From Hexactinellida sp. DTS-2022 (Eukaryota; Porifera; Hexactinellida), in contig JAPNXP010000012.1 of NCBI GenBank assembly GCA_028753945.1, positions 2,356,001 to 2,420,000 of the forward strand: 64,000 nt of DNA, written 5' to 3'. Position 1 is the first letter of the stretch, and every line of letters starts with the position of its first letter. Positions 45,875 through 56,429 of this stretch are shown piece after piece. The translations under genes were made by a program, and so were the position numbers. The notes under the pieces are model-generated. The model saw only the letters and a program-made list of their open reading frames with translations. It made no database searches and had not been told where the DNA came from.

Positions 45875-46498
45875 GTATGTGGTAACTTCCAGGGTTGGGT
45901 TCAAGTACATTTGAAAGTACTTAAGTACAAGTACTACTACTTTTCAGATATTCAAGTACAATACAAGTACAAGTAAACTTAAAGTACTTAAGTACAAGTA
46001 CAAGAACAGTGAAAGAATTAGGAAAATACCTAAGTACAACTACAAGTACTTCTCAAAATCTTATGATAAATCGAATCTCTCATACTAATAGTAGAAATTG
46101 CAAAAACATAGTTTATATAGTATCACCCAAATCTATTTAATTGAAAGTAGCAGTAGTCCTTGACACGAACACAATTCCTAATATACTAAGTATTAAGTAA
46201 CACTACTATATTTGAGATGGGATTTGAGGTACATCAATGATGTGTGTTGGAAATATATTGAAGGATAAAAAAGTCACGAGTAACAAGTACTCAAGTACAA
46301 GTGCAAGTACTTTAGAAAAATGAGGAAAGTAATTAAGTACAAGTACAAGTACAATGGAAAAATGGTGAAAGTACTTAAGTACAAGTACTCAAAGACTGTA
46401 CTTAATTGCAGAATACTTAAGTAAATTGTACTTGAACCCAACCCTGGTAACTTCATTTATTTTCCTTCTTTAATTTTATTCAATATTTTTATTTTAAG
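45875..46498 (+). other. Short RPA1-like intron enlarged by a MITE
   Basis: Donor GTATGT, acceptor TTTTAAG. Of 624 bp, 557 are the hAT-type element at 45890-46446 and 8 more are its duplicated target. Without them the intron is 59 bp and retains both splice sites and a T-rich tract. Confidence 0.88.
45890..46446. mobile_element. hAT-type MITE, TSD GTAACTTC
   Basis: CAGGGTTGGGTTCAAGTACA and TACTTGAACCCAACCCTG are inverted ends, with exact GTAACTTC on both sides (45882-45889 and 46447-46454). The interior is dense in AAGTACAAGTACTT repeats. The terminus CAGGGTTGGGTTCAA is the same as that of hAT K (20108), so K-type transposase probably moved it. Confidence 0.95.
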
Positions 46499-46768
46499 AT
46501 TTCTGACTTCAATACTTGTTCTCTGAACTTAGTCTCTAATTCATCTCTTGTTATTAATCCTGAACTCCCTGAAGCTCGAGAATTGAAACTTTGGTTCGAA
46601 TCAGAGGGAAAATTCGTTCAATTAGAATCAGTTAGTGCCAAGGGTAGTGGTATTATGGATATGCAAAAATTTTCCGATATAATGAATGCTAATACCTTAC
46701 CCATTGATGAAAAAGGAGAGACTTTTACATTTAGGGCAACTATTTCTTTATTCAAGAAAGACCGCGAG
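46499..46768 (+). CDS. RPA1: RPA1-like gene, exon (end of DBD-B, start of DBD-C)
   Basis: It begins after TTTTAAG in phase 0 with ISDFNTCSLNLVSNSSLVIN, aligning with vertebrate [20 protein letters not shown]. The F is the second DNA-stacking residue of domain B (Phe386 in human RPA70). Next PELPEARELKLWFESEG matches PDIPEAYKLRGWFDAEG. The exon ends TFTFRATISLFKKDRE, matching the first strands of DBD-C, before GAG|GTAATT. It is 270 bp, exactly 90 codons. The zinc-ribbon exon that should follow (C-x4-C and C-x2-C) was not found in the remaining 17 kb. Confidence 0.92.
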
Positions 46769-46824
46769 GTAATTATATAAGATTATATAATAATTTTATT
46801 GAATTTTCATATTGTGATCTAGAC

Positions 46825-46953
46825 CAGGGGTCGGCAACGTTTTCAGCCTGCGGGCCAGATTGAGTAATTTACTTCGTATATTCGGGCCAAGCGATTTACT
46901 ATCCTTTGGTCATACTGGTAATTTCCATTGTAGAATTGTTAATTATGACTAAA
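46825..46953. mobile_element. Left-end fragment of a hAT-type element
   Basis: CAGGGGTCGGCAACGTTTTC at 46825 resembles hAT termini. No mirrored end is present before the next element at 46954. Confidence 0.45.
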
Positions 46954-47293
46954 TTGGGCGGCGCCAGGAATCGAAGAATGGGGGGCTGGGAATACCGAAA
47001 CTCTTTTTCGAGGGGGCCAAGGGTACGCTTCAAATTAACTTTTAAATATTTCGAGTAATAAGAATACACTTACAATTGCCAGAAAGACAAACAAACATTA
47101 AAACATAAGCTATCGTACTCAAATTACAACTTTTTTTGTCCAATTTAAAAGAATGCGCGAAGGCTTATTTAAAAGAATGCGCGAAGGCTTATCCAAAATT
47201 ACGAGGGGGCTCTCCCAAAATTACGAGGGCTCTCTATAATTACGGGGAGGCTTGAGTCCCCCCTCCCCCGAATTTGGGATGACGCCGCTACTG
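46954..47293. mobile_element. hAT-type MITE, TSD TGACTAAA
   Basis: GGCGGCGCCAGGAAT near the left and GATGACGCCGCTACTG at the right are inverted. TGACTAAA lies on both sides (46946-46953 and 47294-47301). The left two or three bases of the terminus are mutated. 'attacgaggggg' is repeated inside. Confidence 0.88.
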
Positions 47294-47519
47294 TGACTAA
47301 ATATCATTGACTTTTCTTAATAATAGTACCACTATTATATATAAAAATATTGTACACCCTCGCAAATCCGATCCTCGCTAGTCCGAACAGCAGATCCAAA
47401 CTAATTTTCGTATAAATTTGGGAGAAATTTTAATATTACAATGTAATTATGAAAAATGTCTTAGAGAAGTATTTATGTTATTCTACTACGTTATATCACT
47501 GACTGCCAGCAGACATGGG

Positions 47520-47777
47520 GTCAAGCCCTTAATAAGGGGCTTAAGTCCGGACTTAAGTTATTTACTCTAATTATTTATAAATCCATACCGTATTTTATTG
47601 AATAAGTGCCTTGTAAAGAGCTTGAAAAATGGCTTGAAGGCCATCTATAAAGGCTTAAGTCCAAGTCCGGACTTAAGCCCTTTTATTAAAGGAGGACTTA
47701 AGTCCGGATTTAAGCCCTCTCAAAAATGGGCTTAAGTCCAAAGGGCTTAAGCCCTTCGGGGCTTGGCCCCATGCCTG
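47520..47777. mobile_element. Inverted-repeat element built from 'gggcttaagtcc'
   Basis: CAGACATGGGGTCAAGCCC and GGGGCTTGGCCCCATGCCTG are inverted ends. The interior is a series of GGGCTTAAGTCC palindromes. No target duplication was found. Confidence 0.65.
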
Positions 47778-47876
47778 AAAAAATTTAAATATAGAAATAA
47801 ATAAACTAACCTTTATGTTTAGTTTGGATTTAAACGGTTTGGACTTGTTTCGTTCGGATTATCAGGGTCTCATTTT

Positions 47877-48498
47877 CAGTGTTCGAAAAACCGCCCTTTT
47901 CTAGAAAAGACCGGGGCAGGTGGAAAAAACCGGGGTTTTTTTCGGGAAAAAACGCCCTTTTCTGGACTTTTCTGCCTTTTCTATTTCCTGACCCACGCAT
48001 GATTAATATATTTCGGTGACAGTGCGGATACTATTTTACTGTCTATAGTAAGTAAATGCATATTCCACAATTTGATATCTTTCATATGGTCAGATTACTT
48101 TTAAATGATTATTTGGTATCGAAGAATTCCTATATACCACACTTATCAGCGTTCACCTAGCACCTTTGGTGCTTGGTATTAGTAAACATATTATACACGT
48201 ATCTCAGACTTATTATCAGTGCATTCAGTGGTTAATCCACTAACCATAGTTTAACATTAGGGACCCACTCTCAAAAGTCCCAAATTTAACAATCGGTGCA
48301 CTAGAAGTGTAGAATCTCATTAGAAAATTTGTCTCTTGCATATAGAAGCAGACCATAAATGGACATGCAGTTTTGCCATATATGGTTACAAGTGTTTTTT
48401 TCCAAATTTTGTGCCCGTTTCCGGGGTGGAAAAAACCGGTTTTTCCCGTTTTTTTCCATTGGGTTTTTTCCGAGGTGGTCTTTTCTGGCAAAACACTG
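47877..48498. mobile_element. hAT-type element, TSD CTCATTTT
   Basis: CAGTGTTCGAAAAACC and the right end TTTTCTGGCAAAACACTG, with exact CTCATTTT on both sides (47869-47876 and 48499-48506). Subterminal 'accggttttt' and 'cccttttct' blocks are mirrored. The 87- and 91-codon frames across it are not genes. Confidence 0.93.
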
Positions 48499-48509
48499 CT
48501 CATTTTATA

Positions 48510-49879
48510 GAGGCTTATAGAAATCGTATTACTTCACTAGTCCGTACAAATTCACAATCGGAACAGATTTTTTTGATTCGGAATTTTCCATATGTAAATA
48601 ATATAGTTTAATGCCCTATCTTACACCTAAATAGCTACTTCCAGGATTTGACCATTTCGTGCCACTGTGCTCCCTTTTCTCTAATTTCGATAATCATAAT
48701 TTGATCACATTTTTGGAATATTTTGGTGTAGTAATTCAGATCGACAAAAAATTGTGTTTATATTGTGAATCTAAATTTGCAACATTTGATATGAACCCCA
48801 TGAGGCTAATTCCCCCCCCCCCCCGAAATTGAGACATAATTTTGAAAAAATAATACAATTATTGTTTATTCAATTCAATATATAATTGATACTCTTCTAT
48901 CGGCGCACTCCTATACTTTAACTATTCTTGAATGAAACAAAAGATAATGCCAGCATTATTAATAACCGGGGCTAACTATTTGCCATATGTACTTTTATCA
49001 TTGCCTGCGGCCTTGTGCAATTTGTGTTTCCATTGTTTGAACGAGCACGTATCTATTCCGCGTCCCGCATCGGTGGTTACACATTTATGCTAACTTACAC
49101 CAAGTCACCACCTACTACACTATCGATCAGGACAGAGGACTCCGCACACTTCCCATGACACCTTTCCTGATGTATTTTGATCCCCCAACACTACCCATAT
49201 TGACAAAAGCGAGCAATCAAGTCAATACATACTACCAATGCGAATTTCTCATCATAAGGATTTTGAATTCAAGGATTGTGTTGACTCCAATTTCAACCTG
49301 CTTAATATCCACTGTTTCGTTTTACCATGTGGCCCTGAAATCATGAAACATAACATGGCCTACTGCTAGACGTCTACATATATACACTTGCCGGCAAAAA
49401 TATTTGAATAACAATAATTTATATTCCTATATTCAATCTTCTAGCAGCATAATACCATTTATAGATGCTTCAACATGGATGTGGACATGAAACAAGATGT
49501 TAACAAATATACAATAAAATTTTTTGGTGGCTTAGTGTAGGCTGCCGAATGCTGGCAAAAATTCTGCTTCCATTTTCTTTGTGTGCATATACTATAGACA
49601 GTTTGTAACTTTGTACCATCAAGGATTGAACCTACGATAATTAATTATTGTACTATTCTTTGTGATTTATTTATACCTATATTGATTGTTTTGTTAAGTA
49701 CTGGGCTGGAGTATGACTACAGTTGGTACGGCCATGGGCAGAGAAATCTTTTCATCTTGACTTGATTTCGCTATGGATACACTAATATGGGGATTATCCG
49801 CACCAATGTAATTTCTAATCCGCCATCCTTGCAATACCTAGTATAACTACTGAACATTTTATATCCTAAATACTTAACT
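48510..49879. other. No gene seen
   Basis: AT-rich, with one poly-C run at about 48811. No domain-bearing frame or inverted-repeat element recognised. Confidence 0.3.
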
Positions 49880-50350
49880 AATGCGCCGTTTTCGGATGTT
49901 ATTCAGGTTAACTCATTTGCCAAACAAAACCTGTTTTTCAAATGACCTGTAAAAAGTAGTCGGAGTAATGTGGATTACATCTTTGATAAGGACTACACAG
50001 TTACTCCACAATCATGCTTTTACATTGACCATTTTTGAAGAGTTTGTTGTGCATCATGTTAAACGACCAAGGTTAGTTACTTCTTTCAGAATTATTTCCT
50101 GCTATTCATCCTGATACGATATTTTGTTTCAACCGATTACATTGCGCTACCTAGGAAAGTTCTGAAGAAACGAAACTTCCTGAAACTTAATAGAAGGAAT
50201 TTAGAATTGTGTTTTTCCTGAATGATTTGGATGATACTATATAATTTCTGGTCAAAATGGTTCAATTAGTATTCACTTAATTTGGTTTCGCAGCTATAGG
50301 ATTCCAAATCGATTCTTATGTCACAAAGGCAAGCTTAATTATGAAGGGTA
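49880..50350 (+). pseudogene. THAP domain relic of a THAP9-like P element
   Basis: Across stops and shifts the + strand reads CAVFGCYSG (49889-49915), then DYTVTPQSCFYIDHF (about 49990-50034) and VVHHVKRPRLVTSFRIIP (about 50045-50098). CAVxGC and C-x2-H with the RPRLV-type linker are the order in copy F. Very decayed; only the THAP part and linker are readable. The C ligand before IDH is changed to Y in this reading (FYIDH). Confidence 0.6.
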
Positions 50351-50559
50351 ACAAGTTCTCTCCATGTTATATTTCTTAAGAGCTCAACACACTGTAAATG
50401 TTGACAACTAACTTACCTCTTTATTGTAATTTTTTTCCGAGATCGTGATCGAAAATAATCGGATTACTTAAATCAACTTGGTACCATCCTAAAGTATTCC
50501 TTATAACTCATCGAATGCTCTTAATGCGCTACAATTCGAACTCTGCCTATTGATATTTT

Positions 50560-52280
50560 TTACATCCCTTGTTTCCATCTGAAACACTTCAATTGAATTT
50601 TACTCAATTCAAAATACTGCATCTTCAATTCTTTATCATAAGTTAAAGTATCAGTGCACGCATGGCATTCCAGAGATCTTTTTAAGAACTTATGGACCGT
50701 ATAACCTGCGATAAAAGCTAACGACTGAAGGATTTGTTGAGAGCATTCATTGGATGATAGATCACCAATTTCATCAAGAAAAGGCATTACAGCTATTCCA
50801 TCATCACTAGATGTATCAGAGGGAGTAGAAAAAGACTTGACAAATGTCTGAATCGTTTGGAAAGCGTCTTGTTGGTCTGCAAACATGTTTAATATACTAG
50901 AAAGTTTAAGACGTCGCTCAGTTTCAAGAATCTGAAGGTAAGAAATGTGGTAATTCGTACACGACACCATACGGTAGAGTCCAAAATTGTGTTCCAATGG
51001 GTCAGTTTGCAAAAATATTCCATTGAAAAATGGTCCTAAGGATCAATTTTTTCGGGGACCAATTTTCCATTGACAGGCCCCTCTGGAACCTTTCCCAAAC
51101 CCAAATGTTCATTTTACACGATTTCCTTATCTCTTTATAATTAAAGTTTCAGTTAACTATATTTCATTCAATTATATTACCTGAAAGCAGCATTTGGCGG
51201 TAACATTATACTTACATTCTTAAACTACTAGCTTTGTTTAGGAATTTTACGGGGGCCTAGACCCACGTGCGCCGGGCAACAGTCCCCCCTGCACCCCCCC
51301 CCCTCTTGGCGGCCCTGCGTCGGATCCTCAGGGTTCAAATTTAGTGCAAATATTTTCCCCCCTTTATAAGCAATATCAGATTTTACATGGATTTCAACCA
51401 TTTAATGATTAAATTTTTTTCCCTCGGAACTAAAGCAAGATGTAGCCTGGGGGAGATAAGTGCAAAAAGCATTTTCAAGACCGATGGAAGAATAAAACCT
51501 ATCTAATGTATGGACATGTGGTGGAGTAATACATTCTAAACCCTGAAGATAAATATAACAAGCTGGAGAAATGAGATGAGTCTTCATGGACATAATTTCT
51601 GTAAATATTGTATCTTCGCCTGTTTTTAGGAATAAATGTATATCTAATTGACAGAGGATAAATTGAAGCTTAGCTAAATCTGAAGAATTGTATCTAGGTC
51701 CGTCGATACGCGCTAAATCATCAATAACATTATTTATATGTTTTTTGGCAAGATGAATATGGTATGAATGTGAGTTACAACTAGAATCAGAGACAGATTC
51801 TAAGGAGATTTCATGCAGTATAGTTTCAATTTGTCGAATATCATTAATCGAATTTACCGAAAGGGGAGTACTTTGTCCATGGAACCAGGCGGATACAGAT
51901 AAAAAAATATTTACTTCCAGATATAAATTGACAGAAACAGTCCTATCAACCACGTTGGCGCGTTGGGTTGAATGAACCTATTACTATGATTATCAGGATG
52001 CCATACTAACCAATTATCAGGTAATGCAATCAAGATTAACTTAGCTTTCAGTGAAAGTTCCGTCTCCATTGGGAACCTTGTGAGAAACTTCCACATCTTC
52101 TTCTCGAAAATGCTTGACGCATACGTTGACTACCTTGAGGTTATCAACATTACCTCGGTGAAGAGCCCGTATCCAAGCTTGTCTGAGTTCTGGTGGATGT
52201 TCAGGCATCCTGAATATACGAACTCGATCATCAGGGCTGTAGTTACTTCTGCATCCGGGGGCTGAGCAACTGCTGGGCAT
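50560..52280 (-). pseudogene. P-element transposase of copy C
   Basis: THAP at 52280-52041 has the same residues as copy A (MPSSCSAPGC, VCVKHF) and stops at the same point. The frame 51953-51402 (NDIRQIETILHEISLESVSD) is nearly residue-identical to A, ending differently after GLEN. The 51012-50560 frame (QTDPLEHNFGLYRMVS, FADQQDAFQTIQTFVKSF, LQSLAFIAGYTVHKFLKRS) is the C-terminal part. The middle, with the second acidic block, is deleted or replaced. Confidence 0.85.
51244..51317. mobile_element. Truncated hAT-type MITE end in P element C
   Basis: On the minus strand it starts CAGGGCCGCCAAGAGGGG at 51317 and continues with G-runs. No partner end or second ATCCGACG target copy was found near 51000. 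Confidence 0.55.
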
Positions 52281-52541
52281 AATGTAAACGAAGCTAATAG
52301 TTAGAAGTGAATAGGAACAGTAAGTGGACAATAAAATAACAAAATAAATAAAAAGAAAGGCTAATAATCAGTAAAATTAAAACTTAGTATTTAGTGGGGT
52401 AGTTGTAACAAAAAAATGTGGTTAATTATAAATAGAAATATGGGTTAAAATATTGTGGTTTGTTAAATCTTACCATCTATTAGTGCATCCCTAGTCTATA
52501 ATTTCAAGGTTACTGTTAGGCCTTATATAGAGTAGGCTATG

Positions 52542-52646
52542 CATCACCATATTTGGATGATTTTTCCTTAGCAACGCTGGAATGCATTAGGAATGTGTTA
52601 GGAATGTTCCACCATTCCATTCTCAGTATGTGAGCCTATCCGAATC
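52542..52646. repeat. Flank shared with 6849-6953
   Basis: Complement of the 105 bases beside P element A, with a handful of substitutions. Similarity stops at GATTCGG on both copies. Confidence 0.75.
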
Positions 52647-55124
52647 AGGCATTCTTCTATGGTTATATGCATTATGAACTGGCTCCCTTATAAACTTACG
52701 CTTATAATGTGATATTAGGCATAACGCTGTACAAACCAAAACGGAAATTTAGATATTAGTCCCATTATTTATTTAACAGCCTTTGTTAAAGACCTAGTGT
52801 GGCAGGAAAGTCATTATATCTCACCTGCCCTTCTTTCAAGTTATTCCCATTCAAAATTTCTGAACTTAGAAATATTTATTTTAACGAGGATTATTATGTG
52901 TAATCGAATTTCATAAATAGATTTCTTTTATTTTGCGCTGGTCTTGAATTTATTTAAATTATTATTACATTGATGGACTATAAATTTTTTGTATTTATAT
53001 AGAGATACGTTTCCAATATCTTAAACTGTAAAAATTTAAGTTCTGTTGGAATTAATTTATTTTTTGCTTGTAACTGAATGTCCGTTTAACCATTGTCTTC
53101 ATCTAGGATAAAATTTTGTAAATTTACCTTATTTCCTTTATGATTTAAATTTTGATTGTATAACAAATTCTTTAAATTTAGTTTTCTAATTCAATCAATT
53201 TGAACCCGATTATACATTTTGATCGAGAAGTTGTGGTTCTATTAAAACTAACTTTCCCCACTATATTTCAGGAGTTAGCGACTATTTTCAAAAACCACAT
53301 TCCCTATCCTCTGAATTTTGAACTGGGTACACTGAAGACAAATTCTATTAGAGTGTAGTTGGAAGTCTGCTTTCTATTTTATAAACTACTACACACAAAT
53401 ATTAAAGCTCAATTGAAGATATTTGGAACTTCGAACACTTACTATTAGTTACACTGGCCACACCAACAAAGCTAGTATCTTTCAGGTTCTCTTCACTGCT
53501 CTTCACTCAAGAATTAGAGACTATGTCTTTATTAAAATGTCTAGGATTTTTATGATTTTTATGCTACATACATGTTCTATGTATAAAAACATCATCTATC
53601 ACAAGGAAATTATGATTCCCTTAGCGGTTTGGAGAATTCAACAAATAATGTATATTTCGAGTCCTATAAATACTATCAACTACAATGAATACGTACATCT
53701 ACGTATATTCAGATATAGTCTAAGTAATCTGAGTCTAATTTGAAAATGAATTGGAAACTTTAGTCTTTAGTTGAATTCCCACATGATATTACATATAGTA
53801 GAGGTAAATTATTATATAAATTATTAAAAATGAATACCAAGTTAATGCACAATTATAATCAATTTACTATTGATTTGAGGCCCTGACAATCATTGCGCCG
53901 AATCAAAACTATCTCCGTATTACCTTTTTAGTTTAGGTATTTATTTAAATTCTGTAACACCTTTCTTGTTGGTATGAGCATATAACGTTATCATTTGTAT
54001 CAAAACTGCTTTGAATGAGTTAATTTTTTGTCAGAACGGTTGTATCGTGTTTGAGGCGCTATTGTATATTGAGCGCTTGTACTAATGGATCAGGGATGTT
54101 CAATTGTTACTTAAGCTATCGTATTTTGAGGTACTTGCATTCAGAATTAATTTATATTATACCCCTATTACATTTACTACTTATTTGGTTTATTGATACT
54201 TTTTAGATCATGATGGAATTAATGTTATAGATTGAAGGGAACAGTGAAGGTGATTGGTCTACCATTTCCATTGTTAATCTTTGACTTCTATTTGTTGTCC
54301 TTATGAAAAGCTTAGTTGTACGTTTTTGGACACTTAATACGTATAATACTTATGATTTATTACGTATTATACGTATACCTTAGTAACCTTACTTATAATA
54401 TTATGCTCATACATTTTGATTTGAACAACTTTCGGTTCAATTGTTATTCTTTTATTGTTAATCGAGTCATAGTATAGACTGTATAGTACAAATTTAAACA
54501 TTTAAAATAAACTACTCAATTTACTTCGAAAACATCCCTGGTTTATCATAGATTTAGCTTATAATGCGTACTGATGGATAGCGTATTACCTTATTATAGG
54601 AAATTAAAGCTCCGTGAATCAACTTAGATTTTTAATTTGTGGTTTTTAATGTGGTTCAGATTTAATAGTAAACTAGCGAAATTCACTTGCTAGGTCGCTT
54701 CTCGGCAGGCAACAACCACACACCAACTATTTCGCGGTTACTGTCTGTTTAAATTTATATTTCAAAAAATTTGACCTGTGAAATAGCTGAAATAGGCCTA
54801 TATTAATCCGCATCATTAATGTACATGTTCTATGAAAATTTTAGAAATTATTTTCTCAGAGACTGGGCCAATTATGTGCGATCAGGGACTTCTTTGTTAT
54901 AGGGACTGTAAACTTAGTTTTACGGGAAAATTAGCGTACCCGAAAACAGTATTGTTTACTTATTGATATCCCGTATTCCGCTAATGTTAGACACAGGAAA
55001 TGTATTATTGTCGTTTAGGAAGTCATATTTGGGAGTCCAACGGTCATATTGGTTTATCGAAAATATTTGTGGAATGTAAGTTTTGCGATGTTCACACCTT
55101 TCCATAGATGGTAATCTATATTAT

Positions 55125-55345
55125 TCAATCTCGATTGTTGTTTGTGTGTTTGTTTGTTTGTTTGTTTGTTTGTTTGTCCCGATTGTATTAAAGTGATAGG
55201 GGAATAGAAACCGCATTTATATATTGAGATATAAACTAACTTACAAATAATTCAATAGGTAAACAAGTATGCTGATTTCGAATTTCGCGTTTAGAAATTT
55301 ATAATATGAATATTTGTTGTTGTTCTTTACACAAAATAGGTAAAA
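55125..55345. repeat. Dispersed repeat shared with 56813-57010 and 57060-57140
   Basis: CGATTGTTGT, GAAACCGCA, TAAACAAGTATGCTGATT and GAATTTCGC appear in the same order in the copies. Two of the three copies lie inside the hAT-type element at 56582-57767. Confidence 0.7.
55143..55177. repeat. TTTG microsatellite
   Basis: About eight TTTG units, one interrupted. Confidence 0.95.
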
Positions 55346-56129
55346 CAAATTAATTAAATTCAAAATATTTATAATAAATAATCCCATACTCTGAATTTAT
55401 TTATCATAATCATTAGGATTAGTCAGAATGAAAAGGAATATTAGAAATAAACTTATCAAGATCTTTTAACTAAACAAGATAATTACAGATATCTGAGAAT
55501 TAGCTAAACTGCAGAACAGGGAACGGCAATCTTCCTGCGGAGAGTTCCAAAATTATAATATAGGCTAAGGGAAACGATTTGGATAAATCAATGTGATTAT
55601 CATTTGGCAGAGGAGTGTCCCTATTATTATATTGTCCCCTCTATAGTTTCTAAACATATTTAATGATCAATGTTATCTTAAGATGGTAGAAGTGTTGCGA
55701 TTGAGAGAATTGTCTTGTAAAATCACCCCGTTATCCCGTATAATAAACTCGGAATTCGCTATTCAAAAGTTCTGGAGGACTCAACGCATCCGTAGGCACA
55801 TTTAACACTTTAGCAACTTTGACCTTAGATGCGAGTCTGATATCTTTAGTTTTCTTTTCCCATAGCCAAATTTATCTCGTTGACAGACAGATGTAAATGG
55901 GGAGTAGGGTTTGGAATTATCCGTTATTCGTAAATATCCGGATTCCGGATATTATTTCATTCATCTATCTGTATATCTGGATATCGGTTTATTAGCAGTG
56001 CACATTGTAATATTAGCACAGTTAGTTATTTGTCTCAATATACACTGACCAGCACAAAAGTATTGAACAACAGGAATTATATTCCAGACACGGTATGCTT
56101 CCAATAGTTTGTTGACGGCTGTTTAAAGA

Positions 56130-56302
56130 GATATCTTATATGTAGACCGTCTAGAAATAGACCAGGTTTTATTCCCTATGCATTAATATTACTCATAAAA
56201 AGCAGGGCAAGTGGTCTACAGAATTTATAGACGGTCTACAAATTTTTGGCTTATTTGTATGTGCTTTTATAGACCGTCTATTTCTAGACGGTCTACATAT
56301 AA
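56130..56302. repeat. Inverted repeat with TAGACCGTCTA ends
   Basis: TATGTAGACCGTCTAGAAAT near 56139 is mirrored by ATTTCTAGACGGTCTACATA near 56279-56298. 'agaccgtct' motifs lie between. A small foldback-like MITE is likely; no target duplication was identified. Confidence 0.65.
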
Positions 56303-56429
56303 GGATGCTCCTGTTTAAACTACTCTAAATCACTTTAAATTTGTTGCTATAGTTCTAAACTTCATTAGATTGATATTTTAAGTCAATTTTATACAATATC
56401 CATGAAGTGGCATAAGTGTCCCAACCAAA

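Larger units (their letters stand above)
50545..52541 (-). mobile_element. P element, copy C, inverted duplicate of A
   Basis: The 5' terminus (complement of CATAGCCTACTCTATATAAG) ends at 52541. From there to about 51318 it is almost identical to A at 6954-8134 plus the part of A after the hAT (10805 onward). It lacks the hAT. It then breaks into a hAT-type end (CAGGGCCGCCAAG on the minus strand, ending at 51317) and about 300 bp of unrelated sequence. The 3' coding part follows at 51012-50560. The right TIR was not found. Confidence 0.85.
52650..56429. other. Long stretch without a supported gene
   Basis: AT-rich and mostly single-copy to the eye. It contains an element end TACCTTATTATAGGAAATTA (about 54588), the dispersed repeat at 54690-54740, a TTTG microsatellite (55143-55177), a dispersed repeat at 55185-55345 and, at 56145-56300, inverted 'tagaccgtctagaaatagac' blocks. 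The 106-codon frame at 53423 has no motif. Confidence 0.4.

Noticed and set aside
48240-48611. Two overlapping 87-91 codon frames on opposite strands
   Set aside because: They cross the end of the hAT-type element at 47877-48498 and reflect its palindromic sequence.
53423-53743. 106-codon frame in the 52.65-56.4 kb stretch
   Set aside because: No domain, low-complexity AT-rich codons, no splice sites supporting it; I also checked it for the missing RPA1 zinc ribbon and saw none.
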